12,691 bases of DNA from Oscillospiraceae bacterium (GTDB lineage: Bacteria > Bacillota > Clostridia > Oscillospirales > Ruminococcaceae): positions 1 through 12,691 of the forward strand of contig WRLS01000051.1 in the NCBI GenBank assembly GCA_009776345.1. Reading direction: 5' to 3'. The notes beneath the pieces were generated by a model, which was given only the letters and a program-made list of their open reading frames with translations, was not told where the DNA came from and ran no database searches. A program made the position numbers and the translations under genes. Below, one piece after another: positions 1 through 5,906 of this stretch. The first letter of the stretch is position 1; each line of letters starts with the position of its first letter.

Positions 1-61
1 CACCGATAATTTGCTTGAAGTCCGTATCTTTCAATCGTTTGCTTTTTTCGTAATGGTTCAT
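1..61 (-). CDS. Transposase, N-terminal fragment (runs off the left edge), IS5-like
   Basis: The first 20 codons of a minus-strand gene start at an ATG at 59-61 and leave the window. They read MNHYEKSKRLKDTDF followed by KQIIG. From memory, this resembles the N-terminus of IS5-related DDE transposases that begin with a short helix-turn-helix domain (pattern xLxDxDFKxxxGV). A G-rich ribosome site (GGGGTG) lies just upstream, overlapping the stop codon of the MazG-like ORF, and a good promoter lies at 79-107. Only 20 residues are visible, so no catalytic residue can be checked. The family call rests on resemblance; the presence of a coding start is better supported than its identity. Confidence 0.55.
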   Translation of the reverse strand, partial: MNHYEKSKRLKDTDFKQIIG

Positions 62-65
62 TTTT

Positions 66-317
66 TCACCCCACTACTATTTTACCGTTAAATGAAAATT
101 TTATCAAGTTTCCGAGGATGTCTATTACATCCCATATTTCCTCATCCAGCGTCCCTTTTATTTCAGCTTCATTTTCAGGACGAAGGTTTTTATACATGGC
201 GCGGGATAATTCGCCGACTTCTTCGACAAGCTTCATAAAATATCGTTCTTTCAATTCCGGATTATAATCATTTGATTTTATATATTCCTGTAAATAGCTT
301 ATTGTTATCCCGCGCAT
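66..317 (-). CDS. MazG-like nucleotide pyrophosphohydrolase, probably truncated at the C-terminus
   Basis: This 83-residue protein carries the helical MazG/all-alpha NTP pyrophosphatase signature: EEVGEL near residues 32-37 and EEIWDVID near 59-66. These supply the acidic side chains that bind magnesium and the nucleotide. Family members hydrolyse (d)NTPs to NMPs and pyrophosphate and are thought to clean up aberrant nucleotides. Usual single-domain members run about 95-110 residues and continue after the second acidic motif with a helix resembling ANxxxIDLE. Here the last dozen residues (IKFSFNGKIVVG) do not fit and are encoded by DNA containing the transposase promoter, so the tail is probably IS-derived. 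An AGGGGG ribosome site sits 7 nt before the ATG. The gene starts 31 nt after the lepA stop on the same strand, suggesting co-transcription. Whether the shortened protein folds or works is unknown. Confidence 0.7.
   Translation of the reverse strand: MRGITISYLQEYIKSNDYNPELKERYFMKLVEEVGELSRAMYKNLRPENEAEIKGTLDEEIWDVIDILGNLIKFSFNGKIVVG
79..107 (-). promoter_or_regulatory. Sigma-A-type promoter for the transposase
   Basis: On the minus strand TTGATA (102-107) and TAAAAT (79-84) are separated by exactly 17 bp. Each hexamer matches the consensus at 5 of 6 positions. The predicted transcription start would lie about 10-15 nt before the transposase ATG, just ahead of its GGGGTG ribosome site. The promoter lies inside the 3' end of the MazG-like ORF, which fits a promoter carried at an IS end. 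Confidence 0.6.
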
Positions 318-348
318 TTTACTTCCCCCTATTTTTGTTTAGCTGCAA

Positions 349-2160
349 TCAATCATTATCCAGCTTCAAAATCGCCGTGAACGCCTCCGCGGGGACTTCC
401 ACGCTGCCCATCTGGCGCATACGTTTTTTGCCCTCTTTTTGTTTTTCCAGCAGCTTCTTTTTGCGCGTGATGTCGCCGCCGTAGCATTTCGCCAGCACGT
501 CCTTGCGCAGTGCCTTTACTGTTTCCCGCGCGATAACTTTCCCGCCGATTGCGGCTTGGATCGGCACTTCAAACATCTGGCGCGGGATATGCTCCTTTAG
601 CTTTTCCGTCATGCGGCGCGCGCGCGGGTAGGCGTTGTCCGCGTGGAGGATAAAGCTGAGCGCGTCTACAATATCGCCGTTGAGCAAAATGTCCAGCTTG
701 ACAAGCTTGGATGATTTATAGCCGCTCAGCTCGTAATCAAAGCTGGCGTAGCCCTTTGTGCGGGATTTGAGCGCGTCGAAAAAGTCATAGATAATTTCAT
801 TGAGGGGCAGCTCGTAGTTTACTTCAGCCCTGCCGCCGTCCAAATATTTTGTGTCTTTATATACGCCGCGCCGTTCCTGGCAAAGCTCCATTATCGTGCC
901 GATATTATTGGACGGCGTGAAAATGCTCGCGCTGACAAAAGGCTCCTCACAGCTTTGTATCACGGCGGGGTCGGGGTAGTTTGTGGGGTTGTCGATGATT
1001 ATCCGCTCGCCGTTGGTTAGGTTAAGATGGTACACAACGCTCGGGATTGTCGTGATTATATCAAGGCCGTATTCGCGCTCCAGCCTTTCTTGGATAATTT
1101 CCATGTGAAGCAGCCCCAAAAAACCGCAGCGGAAACCAAAACCCAGCGCCGCCGAGGTTTCCGGCTCGTAAGTGAGCGATGCGTCGTTTAGCTCCAGCTT
1201 TTCCAGCGCGTCGCGAAGGTCGGGATATTTCGCGCCGTCCATCGGATAGATTCCGGAAAACACCATGGGGATGGCTTTCCTGTAGCCGGGAAGGGACTGT
1301 GAAGCGGGGTTTGCCGCGTCTGTAACGGTATCACCGACGCGGGTATCGCCGACGTTTTTGATGGACGCGGTAAAGTAACCGACTTCCCCGGCTTCAAGCC
1401 CGCCGGTGGGGATAAGCTCGGTTGCGCCCATAACGCCGGTTTCGACAACCGTGAAAACCGCGCCCGTCGCCATAAGCTTTATGCTCATGCCCTTTGCGAG
1501 CCGCCCATGCGCCATGCGCACATAGACGACAACGCCCTTGTAGCTGTCGTAGTAGGAGTCAAAGATCAGCGCCTGCAGCGGGGCGTCTGCATCACCGGAC
1601 GGCGGCGGGACTTCGCTTACAACAAGCTCAAGCACTTTATCTATATTTATGCCGTTTTTTGCGGAGATTCGCGGTGCGTCCATGCATGGAAGCCCGATCA
1701 CATCCTCCACTTCCCCGGCTACGCGCTCGGGGTCGGCGGCGGGAAGGTCTATTTTATTTATAACCGGCAAAACTTCTAAATCATGCTCGATGGCAAGGTA
1801 TGTGTTTGCAAGCGTCTGCGCCTCTATGCCCTGGCTTGCGTCCACCACCAAAACCGCGCCCTCACACGCCGCAAGCGAGCGCGAAACCTCGTAGTTGAAA
1901 TCCACGTGGCCGGGGGTGTCGATTAGGTTCAGGATATAGGTTTCGCCGTCTTTGGCGGTGTAGTCCATGCGGACGGCGCGCGCCTTGATTGTTATGCCGC
2001 GCTCCCGTTCGATATCCATATTGTCCAGCAGCTGCTCAGCCATATCCCGCGCGGCAACAGTCGAGGTCTGCTCCAGCAAACGGTCGGCCAGCGTGCTTTT
2101 GCCGTGGTCGATATGGGCGATGATGCAGAAATTGCGGATTTTTTCTCGGCGGTTGGACAT
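349..2160 (-). CDS. lepA: Elongation factor 4 (LepA), ribosome-binding GTPase
   Basis: The 603-residue product is the normal length for LepA. This translational GTPase resembles EF-G without domain IV; it binds the ribosome and affects translation initiation and back-translocation under stress. The G-domain motifs are all present: AHIDHGKST (15-23), switch I RERGITI (52-58), DTPGH (81-85), NKID (135-138) and SAK (166-168). The LepA-specific C-terminal domain ends with RMRQMGSVEVP followed by AEAF, as usual. I chose the ATG at 2158-2160 because AGGAG precedes it at the right distance and MSNRREKIRNF matches the family start; a longer frame from 2199 would overlap hepT. It lies 22 nt after hepT and 31 nt before the MazG-like gene. 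A toxin-antitoxin pair directly upstream is unusual for lepA. Confidence 0.98.
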   Translation of the reverse strand: MSNRREKIRNFCIIAHIDHGKSTLADRLLEQTSTVAARDMAEQLLDNMDIERERGITIKARAVRMDYTAKDGETYILNLIDTPGHVDFNYEVSRSLAACEGAVLVVDASQGIEAQTLANTYLAIEHDLEVLPVINKIDLPAADPERVAGEVEDVIGLPCMDAPRISAKNGINIDKVLELVVSEVPPPSGDADAPLQALIFDSYYDSYKGVVVYVRMAHGRLAKGMSIKLMATGAVFTVVETGVMGATELIPTGGLEAGEVGYFTASIKNVGDTRVGDTVTDAANPASQSLPGYRKAIPMVFSGIYPMDGAKYPDLRDALEKLELNDASLTYEPETSAALGFGFRCGFLGLLHMEIIQERLEREYGLDIITTIPSVVYHLNLTNGERIIIDNPTNYPDPAVIQSCEEPFVSASIFTPSNNIGTIMELCQERRGVYKDTKYLDGGRAEVNYELPLNEIIYDFFDALKSRTKGYASFDYELSGYKSSKLVKLDILLNGDIVDALSFILHADNAYPRARRMTEKLKEHIPRQMFEVPIQAAIGGKVIARETVKALRKDVLAKCYGGDITRKKKLLEKQKEGKKRMRQMGSVEVPAEAFTAILKLDND

Positions 2161-2182
2161 GGGGGCTGCTCCTTTTATTTGA

Positions 2183-2533
2183 TTAAATAGACTTATCACT
2201 TAAAATCTTTTCGCAGTAAGCTTTTAACTCGGGAATATTTTTTACAGCTATCCCCCACAAAATTTCCATATCCAAGCTGCCGTATGCGTGTGCCGCCCTG
2301 TTTCGCATTGATATTATATCACGCCAGGGCATTTTACTGTATGTTGTCTTAAACTCGTCAGTTAAGTTACCCGCTAACTCCCCAATTTGCAAAACACACA
2401 TAGCGATTGCGTTTTTTGCAATATAATCGTTTTTAAACTTGCATAAATCCAATTCAAGCCTTTCGATTGTTCCCTTTACTTCATTTGAATATTGCACAAT
2501 CTTTTTTAATATGGCAGCATCCCTATCCCTCAT
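2183..2533 (-). CDS. hepT: HepT-like HEPN ribonuclease toxin (DUF86)
   Basis: This small helical 116-residue protein has the HEPN/DUF86 hallmark R77-x4-H82-x-Y84 (RNRAAHAY). In characterised HepT toxins this motif forms the RNase active site, and its tyrosine is the residue AMPylated by the MntA antitoxin. The start at 2531-2533 is preceded by AGGTGG at about 7 nt and overlaps the last 11 nt of mntA, the usual translational coupling for this pair; an in-frame ATG 15 nt further upstream is less well placed. The toxin follows the antitoxin, as in known MntA/HepT loci. All expected motif residues are intact, so the module looks potentially active. Its RNA target cannot be read from the sequence. 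Confidence 0.9.
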   Translation of the reverse strand: MRDRDAAILKKIVQYSNEVKGTIERLELDLCKFKNDYIAKNAIAMCVLQIGELAGNLTDEFKTTYSKMPWRDIISMRNRAAHAYGSLDMEILWGIAVKNIPELKAYCEKILSDKSI

Positions 2534-2819
2534 ACAAAACCACCTCATCTTTTACGGCATCAAAAATAAGGGAAGCTTCTAACGCGTCATAGGTTAGGAC
2601 ATCAACATTCAACCCCAAATCATCTTCTAAACTGTTGATGAACCCAAAAAACTCCCAGCCCTGTATTCTCCCTTTGTCAATTAAAAAGTCGATATCGCTT
2701 GTTTCCTTTTGCTCCCCGCGCGCATAGGAGCCAAACAGCGCCAATTTTTTCACGCCGTATTTTTGCGCAATCGGAACAGATATCTGTTTTATCCTATCAA
2801 GATCATAATTTTCCGGCAT
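2523..2819 (-). CDS. mntA: MntA-like minimal nucleotidyltransferase antitoxin
   Basis: The 98-residue protein has the minimal nucleotidyltransferase signature GS-x10-DxD: G30-S31, then D42 and D44, within GSYARGEQ ... SDIDFLID. In characterised systems MntA transfers AMP units from ATP to the tyrosine of the HepT RX4HXY motif and thereby blocks the RNase. I chose the ATG at 2817-2819 because AAGGAGG (2828-2834) lies 8 nt upstream; a 12-residue longer start lacks such a site and would run into the lipoprotein gene. That ribosome site overlaps the stop codon of the lipoprotein gene, so all three are probably on one transcript. Base composition is more AT-rich than lepA, suggesting the pair was acquired. 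Confidence 0.9.
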   Translation of the reverse strand: MPENYDLDRIKQISVPIAQKYGVKKLALFGSYARGEQKETSDIDFLIDKGRIQGWEFFGFINSLEDDLGLNVDVLTYDALEASLIFDAVKDEVVLYEG

Positions 2820-2833
2820 AATATAAACCTCCT

Positions 2834-3517
2834 TTATTCCTGCCCCTCCAACCACTGTATAGCCTCAACTAAATCCGCGGTATCATACTTCGAGTCATCG
2901 CCGCGGAAGGCAAACTCCGCTATTTGCTCACCTTTAGGCGCGGGCCAATTGTATCCGTCAAAATCCTTCATCTCATACAGATGCTCATAGCCCTCGGGTA
3001 TCTCTTCCCACGCAAACGCGTATTCCATTACCAGCGCGCCGTCCTCGACAAAGTACCAGCAGTCCAGGAAATTGGCGTAATTCTCCCCGAATTTGCCGCT
3101 CACCATAATGGGGTAGTCATATCCCGGCATATCGCGGAACTGCACGCCCACGGATATCCATATCATCTCGCCGTCGCGGTAACCGATGCCTACAGAACCC
3201 GGACCCTCATGAAAATTCGTGTAGGTTATAAGGTCGTACTGTGAAAGATAATCGCGGTAAAGCCGCGCCCATTCCGGCATCTCGGAAGGCGCGGGCGGCG
3301 GCGGATCATCCTGCGGATTCACAGCAGGCGCGGGGTCTGCGTTTTGCCCGGGGGCGGGATCGGGATTTTGGGCGGGCGGCGGCAGATCGTCCACGGCAGC
3401 CGGGTTTTGCCCGGTTTCCGGGGGCGCGGCATCCTCCGCCCCATTTGACACAGGCGCGGAACAGGAAGCGCACAGCAAAAGCAGCGCAGCGCATATTGCG
3501 GCAATTATAATTTTCAC
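2834..3517 (-). CDS. Putative secreted lipoprotein with a Pro/Asp-rich linker, function unknown
   Basis: The 227-residue protein begins with a basic residue, a hydrophobic stretch and a lipobox-like LLLLCASC, so it is expected to be cleaved before that cysteine (about residue 19), lipidated, and anchored on the outside of the membrane. Residues 20-85 are a low-complexity tether rich in Pro, Ala, Asp, Asn and Gln, with repeated PAPGQN / PAP-like units. The remaining 140 residues look like a compact acidic, aromatic-rich domain that I do not recognise. I prefer the GTG at 3515-3517, which has GGAGA 6 nt upstream, over a TTG two codons earlier with no room for a ribosome site. The gene has its own promoter and is the first in the mntA-hepT-lepA run. 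No function is inferred. Confidence 0.8.
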   Translation of the reverse strand: MKIIIAAICAALLLLCASCSAPVSNGAEDAAPPETGQNPAAVDDLPPPAQNPDPAPGQNADPAPAVNPQDDPPPPAPSEMPEWARLYRDYLSQYDLITYTNFHEGPGSVGIGYRDGEMIWISVGVQFRDMPGYDYPIMVSGKFGENYANFLDCWYFVEDGALVMEYAFAWEEIPEGYEHLYEMKDFDGYNWPAPKGEQIAEFAFRGDDSKYDTADLVEAIQWLEGQE

Positions 3518-3555
3518 TGTCAATCTCCGGTTTCTTCACAGAATGGGGTAAATGT

Positions 3556-3584
3556 ATTATACTACATTTTTTTGTGAGGGGCAA
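3556..3584 (-). promoter_or_regulatory. Promoter for the lipoprotein-mntA-hepT-lepA run
   Basis: On the minus strand a perfect TATAAT (3556-3561) has TTGCCC (3579-3584) 17 bp upstream, 4 of 6 to the -35 consensus. The predicted start lies about 30 nt before the GTG of the lipoprotein gene. No other equally good promoter was seen upstream of lepA, so it may serve the whole cluster. Confidence 0.6.
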
Positions 3585-3604
3585 CCGGCGGCGCTACGCG
3601 CCGC

Positions 3605-3695
3605 AGGATTGAGGATTTAGGATTGAGGTTTTAGGAAAGGACGGAGCTTGTAAATTCTTCCCTTCCTAAATCCTGTATCCTAAAACCTAAATCCT
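3605..3695. repeat. Degenerate 7-bp repeat in two inverted arms
   Basis: The left arm (3605-3640) is a run of AGGATTG / AGGATTT / AGGATTG / AGGTTTT heptamers. The right arm (3661-3695) is the same heptamer on the other strand (TCCTAAA TCCTGTA TCCTAAA ACCTAAA). The arms are imperfect inverted repeats, with roughly 28 of 33 aligned positions able to pair across a 20-nt spacer. The element lies between two divergent promoters, so it should not be transcribed as part of either gene. A small GC stem (3588-3594 / 3598-3604) precedes it. Related heptamers occur at 9461 and 12371. Confidence 0.75.
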
Positions 3696-3780
3696 GCCGA
3701 AGGCCGTAGGGGCGGGCTTCCATGCCCGACCGTTAAAGTCTACGCGAATATTTGCGGCGGGGGCAAGCCCCCGCCCTACA
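3692..3780. repeat. REP-like doublet, copy 1
   Basis: Two related palindromic units face each other. The first begins GTAGGGGCGGG and folds back through CCATGCCCG. The second, read on the minus strand, begins GTAGGGCGGGGG and forms a perfect palindrome at 3756-3775. The first 47 bp (3692-3738) match 12401-12447 at 44 positions. Head-to-head units of this kind resemble BIME-type intergenic repeats. No T-run follows, so I do not call it a terminator. Confidence 0.8.
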
Positions 3781-3806
3781 AGTTACTTTCCTATTTTCTA
3801 TCCGCT

Positions 3807-3836
3807 CTGGCAATATCCCGCGATATATGTTATACT
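3807..3836 (+). promoter_or_regulatory. Extended -10 promoter for the PHP gene
   Basis: TGTTATACT (3828-3836) is an extended -10 element. A weak -35, CTGGCA (3807-3812), lies 18 bp upstream of the hexamer. The predicted start is near 3843, about 24 nt before the ATG, leaving room for the GGAG ribosome site at 3855-3858. The same TGnTATACT arrangement precedes rpmE. Confidence 0.6.
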
Positions 3837-3866
3837 AAAGTCAATCAATTTAACGGAGCTAATATT

Positions 3867-4718
3867 ATGATTGGAGACCTGCACTGCCATACCCGCCTTT
3901 CCGACGGCTCCATGAGCCTTGACGACCTGATCTTCTACGCCAAGCGCGCGGGGCTGGACTTCGTTGCCGTCACCGACCACGACACGATGGACGGCGTTAC
4001 AAGGGCTTCTGTGCTGGGCAAGCGTTACGGTATTTCCGTGATACCGGGCGTGGAGATATCGTGCATCGACACGGAGCGCGGAAGGCACGTCCACCTGCTC
4101 TGCTACTTCCCCGAAAAGCCCGACCGGCTCCAGGGCCTGTTTTCCCATATCCTTGAAGGCCGCACAAAAACAGGCAAGCGCATCATCCGCGCGGTTACGC
4201 GTTATTATCCCATCACGGAGGAGCATATCGCGCGATTTTGCGCGGGGAGCAAATCTATCTATAAGCACCATATTTTATGCGCGCTGATGGACCTGGGCTA
4301 TGGCACATCCGATACAAAGCAGCTTTTTAACGAGCTTTTTGACCCGCAAACCGGCATCTGCCGCCGCGAAGGCGATTATTACCCCGATGCCTTTGAAGCG
4401 GCGCAGGCGATACATAGCGCGGGGGGGATTGCCGTACTCGCGCATCCGCTTGCTTATGACTCAATGGAGCTTGCGCGGGAGCTTGTCCAAAAACAGCTAA
4501 TCCACGGCATAGAGGCATACCACCCTTCCGTAAGCGACAAACAGTCGGCAGCTGTGCTTGAACCGTTCGCCCGGGAATACGGGCTGATCAAAACCGGCGG
4601 CTCCGATTTCCATGGATCTATGCGGCGCAGCCCCTGCCCCATCGCAAGCAGGATAACTGCCGAGGATGATATAAACGCGCTGTTCCGGCTTAAAAATAAA
4701 CGCAGGGGAGGGGTTTAA
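3867..4718 (+). CDS. PHP-domain metal-dependent phosphoesterase (COG0613 / RNase AM-like)
   Basis: The 283-residue protein has the full PHP metal-ligand set: DLHCHT with H6 and H8, TDHD with H38, PGVEIS with E63, H76 in a VHLLCY segment, AHP with H193, and GGSDFHG with D247 and H249. Such stand-alone PHP proteins bind three divalent metals and hydrolyse phosphoesters. Characterised relatives act on nucleoside 3',5'-bisphosphates or trim RNA 5' ends (RNase AM). Which substrate applies here cannot be read from the motifs. Residues of about 100-190 form the insertion typical of this subgroup. The ATG has GGAG 8 nt upstream. Its stop codon directly abuts the GTG of the following gene, so the two are almost certainly co-translated. 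Confidence 0.92.
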   Translation: MIGDLHCHTRLSDGSMSLDDLIFYAKRAGLDFVAVTDHDTMDGVTRASVLGKRYGISVIPGVEISCIDTERGRHVHLLCYFPEKPDRLQGLFSHILEGRTKTGKRIIRAVTRYYPITEEHIARFCAGSKSIYKHHILCALMDLGYGTSDTKQLFNELFDPQTGICRREGDYYPDAFEAAQAIHSAGGIAVLAHPLAYDSMELARELVQKQLIHGIEAYHPSVSDKQSAAVLEPFAREYGLIKTGGSDFHGSMRRSPCPIASRITAEDDINALFRLKNKRRGGV

Positions 4719-5285
4719 GTGCCTGATTACCACGATGAAGACGGCGACATGAAAATTGCCGGCGCGAATTATAAAAAAACCGCCGCGGAGGACCCCGCGG
4801 AAACCGAAGCGAAGCTGTTTTTAAGGCACCGCGAAACAGGGAACATAGAAAAAGCCCGCGCGCTTGGCAAAAAATATGCCTACGCGATTATGGAGGCGGC
4901 CCCGCCCGTTAGCCCCGACAACAGCTCGCAGGTGGAATACTGCCAGCAGATTGTGCTGTGCGCTTTTTTGGTGACGCGCGTCATCGTGGAAAATTCGCCC
5001 GACACGATCATCGCGCAAACCGGCATCCACGCGTTTTATGATGAGCTGAACTCGCAGTCCGCTGACCTGTACCAAAACACCGGCGACCTCGCCGCGTTTT
5101 CGCTGTACACTTTATGGGAGCGCTCGCGCACCAAGGACATGGACGAGCTGGGGCGCATTTACGCGAAGCTCTGCGGGATGGAGGGCGACGCCCGCGCTAT
5201 AGCTGAAGGCAACGCGCTGGGCCGCAGGTTCTACGCCGCCTGCCTGGAAATGATGGCGAATACGCGATACATAATAGAATTCTAA
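4719..5285 (+). CDS. Uncharacterised 188-residue protein coupled to the PHP gene
   Basis: I do not recognise this family. The protein looks soluble and mostly helical: a charged N-terminus with many Glu, Ala and Lys to about residue 60, then a more hydrophobic helical stretch around 75-95 (QIVLCAFLVTRVIVE). It has no signal peptide, clear membrane segment or cysteine cluster. The GTG start is supported by AGGGGAGGGG just before it and by the position directly after the TAA of the PHP gene; an internal ATG at 4750 lacks a comparable site. Zero spacing to the PHP phosphoesterase suggests coordinated expression and perhaps a shared job, but that is inference. Codon use matches the neighbouring core genes, which argues against a spurious ORF. 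Confidence 0.8.
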   Translation: MPDYHDEDGDMKIAGANYKKTAAEDPAETEAKLFLRHRETGNIEKARALGKKYAYAIMEAAPPVSPDNSSQVEYCQQIVLCAFLVTRVIVENSPDTIIAQTGIHAFYDELNSQSADLYQNTGDLAAFSLYTLWERSRTKDMDELGRIYAKLCGMEGDARAIAEGNALGRRFYAACLEMMANTRYIIEF

Positions 5286-5300
5286 GTTTTCCATTTGGGC

Positions 5301-5329
5301 TTGCAATCACACGGCGGTTGTGCTATACT
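5301..5329 (+). promoter_or_regulatory. Extended -10 promoter for rpmE
   Basis: TTGCAA (5301-5306) and TATACT (5324-5329) are spaced 17 bp apart, with a TG at 5321-5322 forming an extended -10. The predicted start near 5336 leaves a leader of about 30 nt containing the AGAGGTG ribosome site of rpmE. No zinc-responsive operator could be recognised. Confidence 0.7.
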
Positions 5330-5367
5330 AAATGTCCGAGTTTCTTAGTGTTAAAGAGGTGAAAAAA

Positions 5368-5568
5368 ATGAGAGAGGGCATACACCCGGATTACCACCAA
5401 ACAAAGATCGTCTGCGTATGCGGCAACGAGATTGAAAGCGCGTCTACAAAAAAGGACATCAGGGTAGAAATCTGCTCGAAGTGCCACCCGTTCTTTACCG
5501 GCAAACAAAAGCTGGTTGATACCGGCGGCCGCGTGGACCGCTTCAAAAAGCGTTTTGGTATTCAGTAG
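5368..5568 (+). CDS. rpmE: Ribosomal protein L31 (bL31), zinc-binding type
   Basis: The 66-residue protein begins MREGIHPDYH, the standard bL31 start, and contains C16-x-C18 and C36-x-x-C39, the four zinc ligands of the C+ form. bL31 bridges the large and small subunits near the central protuberance. The ATG at 5368 has AGAGGTG about 7 nt upstream; an in-frame ATG at 5332 would add 12 residues absent from the family and lies at the predicted transcription start. It has its own promoter and a strong terminator, so it appears to be a single-gene unit. No cysteine-free paralogue lies in the window. Confidence 0.97.
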   Translation: MREGIHPDYHQTKIVCVCGNEIESASTKKDIRVEICSKCHPFFTGKQKLVDTGGRVDRFKKRFGIQ

Positions 5569-5590
5569 AAAAAACGGTCAAACAGGAGGC

Positions 5591-5627
5591 GGCTTCAAAG
5601 CGGTTACGCTTTGAAGCCGGTTGTTTT
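5591..5627 (+). terminator. Intrinsic terminator after rpmE
   Basis: A perfect 12-bp stem (GGCTTCAAAGCG at 5591-5602 with CGCTTTGAAGCC at 5607-5618) closes a GTTA loop and is followed by GGTTGTTTTG. The U-tract is interrupted but the stem is strong and starts 22 nt after the rpmE stop. Confidence 0.8.
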
Positions 5628-5639
5628 GCCCTTTCCCCG

Positions 5640-5755
5640 CCCCCTTCGCGCACGAAGGGGGTGCCGTCCGCAGACGGCGGGGGTTGTTTGCCATAACCCG
5701 CCGCCAAAGTACAACCCCCGGCACTTCGTGCCACCCCCTTCGTGCGCGAAGGGGG
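5640..5755. repeat. Nested inverted repeat with two matching hairpins
   Basis: Each arm contains a perfect 9-bp hairpin: CCCCCTTCG / CGAAGGGGG at 5640-5661 and again at 5734-5755. Next to each lies a smaller palindrome (GCCGTC..GACGGC in the left arm, GGCAC..GTGCC in the right) and a GGGGGTTGT block. The arms 5640-5687 and 5711-5755 are therefore inverted copies of one unit around a 23-bp centre. This fills much of the rpmE-dgt gap. The rest (5756-5880) shows nothing recognisable. Confidence 0.75.
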
Positions 5756-5882
5756 TAAGGTGTTGCACACAATGGTACGTTATGCAGTAAGGGCAAACAT
5801 CGTCACCCGCATTGCGCGATGCGATGAATCAACCGTAAAACTCCCCGAAAATAAAAATAAAGGGATTTTCGCGTTTTTACAC

Positions 5883-5888
5883 TATAAT
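5883..5888 (+). promoter_or_regulatory. Possible -10 element of dgt
   Basis: A perfect TATAAT lies only 9 nt before the first candidate ATG of dgt (5898) and 18 nt before the second (5907). No convincing -35 exists at 16-18 bp. If used, the transcript would start near 5895 and be leaderless or nearly so. Confidence 0.4.
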
Positions 5889-5906
5889 ATATATAAGATG
5901 AAAAAT

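Larger units (their letters stand above)
1..113 (-). mobile_element. Left end of an insertion sequence (inner part outside the window)
   Basis: The MazG-like reading frame keeps family similarity only up to about 115. Beyond that it reads through AT-rich DNA carrying a complete promoter and then the transposase start. This is what an IS end inserted in the 3' part of a gene would look like. The exact IS boundary is not determined: the terminal inverted repeat and target duplication cannot be confirmed because the other end is outside the window. The boundary given is an estimate within about 15 bp. Confidence 0.4.

Noticed and set aside
2161..2199. Earlier start of lepA at 2199
   Set aside because: It would overlap hepT and adds residues foreign to LepA; the ATG at 2160 has AGGAG at proper spacing.
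3241..3584. Several ORFs in other frames over the Pro-rich part of the lipoprotein (e.g. Arg/Pro-rich minus-strand frames)
   Set aside because: They are shadow frames of GC-rich low-complexity coding sequence and lack start signals.
3605..3695. CRISPR array or telomere-like repeat
   Set aside because: The unit is 7 bp with no unique spacers and no cas genes nearby. The resemblance of TCCTAAA to telomere repeats is superficial: only 4-5 degenerate units at internal sites.
3756..3775. Perfect palindrome as a terminator for an upstream transcript
   Set aside because: No T-run follows on either strand, no gene points into it from nearby, and it is part of the REP-like doublet also found after rpoD.
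5742..5906. N-terminal extension of dgt by 55 residues
   Set aside because: It begins inside a palindromic repeat, has no ribosome site, and the family starts at MTIRE.
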